A stretch of DNA of 7,839 nucleotides from Desulfuromonas sp. (GTDB taxonomy: Bacteria; Desulfobacterota; Desulfuromonadia; Desulfuromonadales; Trichloromonadaceae), in the NCBI GenBank assembly GCA_030145265.1, contig JAQYWA010000086.1, forward strand, positions 1 through 7,839. Reading direction: 5' to 3'. Under the pieces are notes generated by a model, which saw only the letters and a program-made list of their open reading frames with translations, ran no database searches and was not told the origin of the DNA. Of this stretch, positions 6,451 to 7,839 are shown one piece after another; position 1 is the stretch's first letter; every line of letters begins with the position of its first letter. The position numbers and the translations under genes were made by a program.

Positions 6451-6608
6451 ACATTTTCAGGCAGGCTTTCTGGCTCCGGGATCATCCTTCCCTCTCCCCT
6501 TCCCGCACGGTTTGAGTACCGTACAGTGGGCTTGCGAGAGGTCAGTCCCCCGTTACAGCGGCGGGTCCGCGGGAGAATTCCACTCCACTTTCCTGCACCT
6601 GAAAATGT
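6451..6608 (-). ncRNA. Cobalamin (B12) riboswitch
   Basis: The minus-strand leader has the conserved cobalamin aptamer elements in order. The P1 5' strand ACATTTTCAGG-GCAGG (6608-6594, one bulged base) pairs with CCTGCCTGAAAATGT at the other end (6465-6451). The core CCGCCGCTGTAACGGG is at 6564-6549, the L5-like AGCCCACTG and GCGGGAAGG follow, and the B12 box AGCCAGAAAGCCTGCC is at 6475-6460. The aptamer sits 145 bases upstream of the cbiM start with a terminator between them, indicating transcriptional repression of cobalt uptake, and of any co-transcribed corrin genes, by cobalamin. The P1 pairing fixes both ends closely. Confidence 0.93.
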
Positions 6609-6618
6609 TTGTTTTGCG

Positions 6619-6689
6619 GTAGGGGCGCTGCTTGCCGCGCCCTTGGTTTCAACATACGCAAAATCGGGCGCAGCAAGCAGCGCCCCTAC
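6619..6689. repeat. 24-bp near-perfect inverted repeat after the ThiC-family gene
   Basis: GTAGGGGCGCTGCTTGC at 6619 begins a 24-base arm (6619-6642) whose reverse complement recurs at 6666-6689 with one mismatch; a 23-base AT-richer spacer separates them. The hairpin starts two bases after the stop of the upstream gene and ends 10 bases before the riboswitch P1. No T-run follows on either strand, so it is not a standard intrinsic terminator. It could protect the 3' end of the upstream mRNA or be a copy of a dispersed GTAGGGGCG-type repeat. Confidence 0.85.
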
Positions 6690-6690
6690 G

Positions 6691-7839
6691 TCAGATTTTA
6701 TCGCCCTTAAGATCAGCCTTGAAAAGCTGGCCGGCGCCGCGCGAGGCGCAGAAATCGCCGCACATGGTGCAGGTCGCTTCGTCCTCGGGAGTGCGACTGG
6801 CGCGAATCGCTTTGGCATCCTCGGGAAAGAGCGCCAGTTCGAACTGCTTTTCCCAGTCGAGGTCGCGGCGGCACTTGCTCATCTTCTTGTCACGCTCGCG
6901 ACCACGTTCGGGGTACTTGTTCATGTCGCCGATGTAAGCGGCGACCTTGGCTGCCTTGACGCCGTCGACCACGTCCTGCTCGTTGGGCAGGGCCAGGTGC
7001 TCGGCGGGAGTGATATAGCAGATCAGGTCGGCCCCGTAACGGCTCGACTGGGCGCTGCCGATGGCGGCGCTGATGTGATCGTAGCCGGGCACCACGTCGG
7101 TGGCAATGGGTCCGAGCATGTAGTATGGGGCATCGTTGCTCATGCGCTTTTGCAGGCGGATGTTGGTTTCGATCTCGTCCAGCGGCATGTGCCCCGGTCC
7201 CTCGACCAGCATTTGGCAGCCCATCTCCTGGCCCAGTTCGGCCAGCTCGCAGTTGATCAGCAGCTCCTGGACCATGGCCCGGTCGTGGGAGTCGTGGATG
7301 GCACCGGCGCGCAGACCGTTGCCCAGCGACAGGACGGTATCGTACTTCTTAAGGATGGAGACAACCCGATCGAATTTCTCGTAGAGCGGATTCTCTTTGC
7401 CGTTGGCCATCATCCAGGCGACCATGGAGACGCCCCCCTTGGAAACCAGCCCGCCGTAGCGATAGCCCTGCTTGCGCAGCCGCTCGATGGTGTAGAGGTT
7501 GATGCCGCAGTGCACCGCCATGAAAGCCATGCCGTCTTCGCACTGCTTCTCGATGATATCGAAGAGCATTTCCTCGTCGAGCTTGTTGGGGTCGCCGTAT
7601 TTACGGGCCGCTTCGCAGAAGGCCTGGTAAAGAGGAACGTTGCCGACGGGGAGGTCGACGGCGCCGATGACTTCGCGGCGAACCCGGTCGAGATCGCCGC
7701 CGACGGAGAGTTCCATCAGGGTATCGGCACCGGCGGTTTGGGCGGCCTGGGCCTTACGGATTTCGGCGTCGTAGTCGACGATGTCGCTGGAGGTGCCAAT
7801 GGAGGCGTTGACCTTGGTGCGCAGCCCCTTGCCGATACC
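6691..7839 (-). CDS. bzaF: ThiC-family radical SAM enzyme, probable 5-hydroxybenzimidazole synthase BzaF (5' end cut off)
   Basis: The 382 visible residues are ThiC-family throughout; the N-terminus, perhaps some 50 residues for the short form, lies beyond the window. Motifs in fragment numbering are GKGLRTKVNASIGTSSDI (3-20), SKGGVSMVAWM (133-143), GNGLRAGAIHDSHD (173-186), VEGPGHMPLDEI (212-223), PGYDHISAAIG (251-261), TPAEHLALPN (277-286) and a C-terminal cysteine cluster CTMCGDFC (357-364), which holds the 4Fe-4S cluster in this family. ThiC turns 5-aminoimidazole ribotide (AIR) into the thiamin pyrimidine HMP-P. Its paralogue BzaF, known from deltaproteobacteria such as Desulfuromonas, turns AIR into 5-hydroxybenzimidazole, a B12 lower-ligand precursor. 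I favour BzaF because the gene lies just upstream of a riboswitch-controlled cobalamin cluster and departs from classical ThiC (SKGGV for SRGGS, CX2CX3C for CX2CX4C). Family membership is certain; the BzaF assignment is an inference, with thiC as the alternative. Confidence 0.8.
   Translation of the reverse strand, partial: GIGKGLRTKVNASIGTSSDIVDYDAEIRKAQAAQTAGADTLMELSVGGDLDRVRREVIGAVDLPVGNVPLYQAFCEAARKYGDPNKLDEEMLFDIIEKQCEDGMAFMAVHCGINLYTIERLRKQGYRYGGLVSKGGVSMVAWMMANGKENPLYEKFDRVVSILKKYDTVLSLGNGLRAGAIHDSHDRAMVQELLINCELAELGQEMGCQMLVEGPGHMPLDEIETNIRLQKRMSNDAPYYMLGPIATDVVPGYDHISAAIGSAQSSRYGADLICYITPAEHLALPNEQDVVDGVKAAKVAAYIGDMNKYPERGRERDKKMSKCRRDLDWEKQFELALFPEDAKAIRASRTPEDEATCTMCGDFCASRGAGQLFKADLKGDKI
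6695..6723 (-). promoter_or_regulatory. Weak candidate sigma70-type promoter for the riboswitch-cbi transcript
   Basis: On the minus strand TTCAAG (6723-6718) and TAAAAT (6700-6695) are 17 bases apart, inside the last codons of the ThiC-family gene. The -10 matches the consensus at five of six bases, the -35 at only three. A start near 6688 would place the inverted repeat and then the aptamer at the 5' end of the RNA. Read-through from the upstream gene is an equally good explanation. Confidence 0.22.

Noticed and set aside
6619..6689. Inverted repeat considered as an intrinsic terminator of the ThiC-family gene
   Set aside because: The stem is strong, but the following bases (CGCAAAACAAACAT on the minus strand) have no T-run.
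6183..6818. Minus-strand open frame across the end of bzaF, the riboswitch and the start of cbiM
   Set aside because: It runs through the structured leader in a frame different from both flanking genes; the riboswitch explains this DNA better.

Overview
All recognisable genes in this 7.8 kb window lie on the minus strand and belong to anaerobic (early cobalt insertion) cobalamin biosynthesis. The DNA is GC-rich. Gene content, gene order and the protein sequences suggest an anaerobic deltaproteobacterium of the Desulfuromonas/Geobacter/Pelobacter type. That placement is an inference from family resemblance; the window has no rRNA or other taxonomic marker.

Layout in transcription order (right to left): (1) a ThiC-family radical-SAM gene, cut at its 5' end by the window edge. 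Its place in a B12 cluster suggests BzaF, which makes the lower-ligand precursor 5-hydroxybenzimidazole, rather than thiamin ThiC. (2) A near-perfect 24-bp inverted repeat two bases after its stop. (3) A cobalamin riboswitch with a complete P1 stem and B12 box, followed by a strong hairpin and an intrinsic terminator. (4) cbiM-cbiN-cbiQ, the membrane part of an ECF cobalt importer, with overlapping genes. (5) cbiO, its ATPase, bracketed by two direct copies of a roughly 130-bp imperfectly palindromic repeat. (6) cbiX (short single-domain cobaltochelatase), cbiC, cbiD and a fused cbiET. The last three are tightly packed, and cbiET runs off the left edge a few codons before its expected end.

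The genes form one logical chain. CbiMNQO brings in Co2+, CbiX inserts it into sirohydrochlorin, CbiD, CbiT and CbiE methylate the ring (CbiT also decarboxylates), CbiC migrates the C11 methyl, and the BzaF-like enzyme supplies the lower ligand from the purine intermediate AIR. The riboswitch would shut down transcription into cobalt uptake, and into the ring genes if they are co-transcribed, when cobalamin is plentiful.

No wholly new system is visible. The points most worth checking are the ThiC/BzaF assignment with its CX2CX3C cluster motif, the repeat pair around cbiO, the riboswitch expression platform, and several start codons where the longest open frame is misleading (cbiM, cbiO, cbiC, cbiQ).
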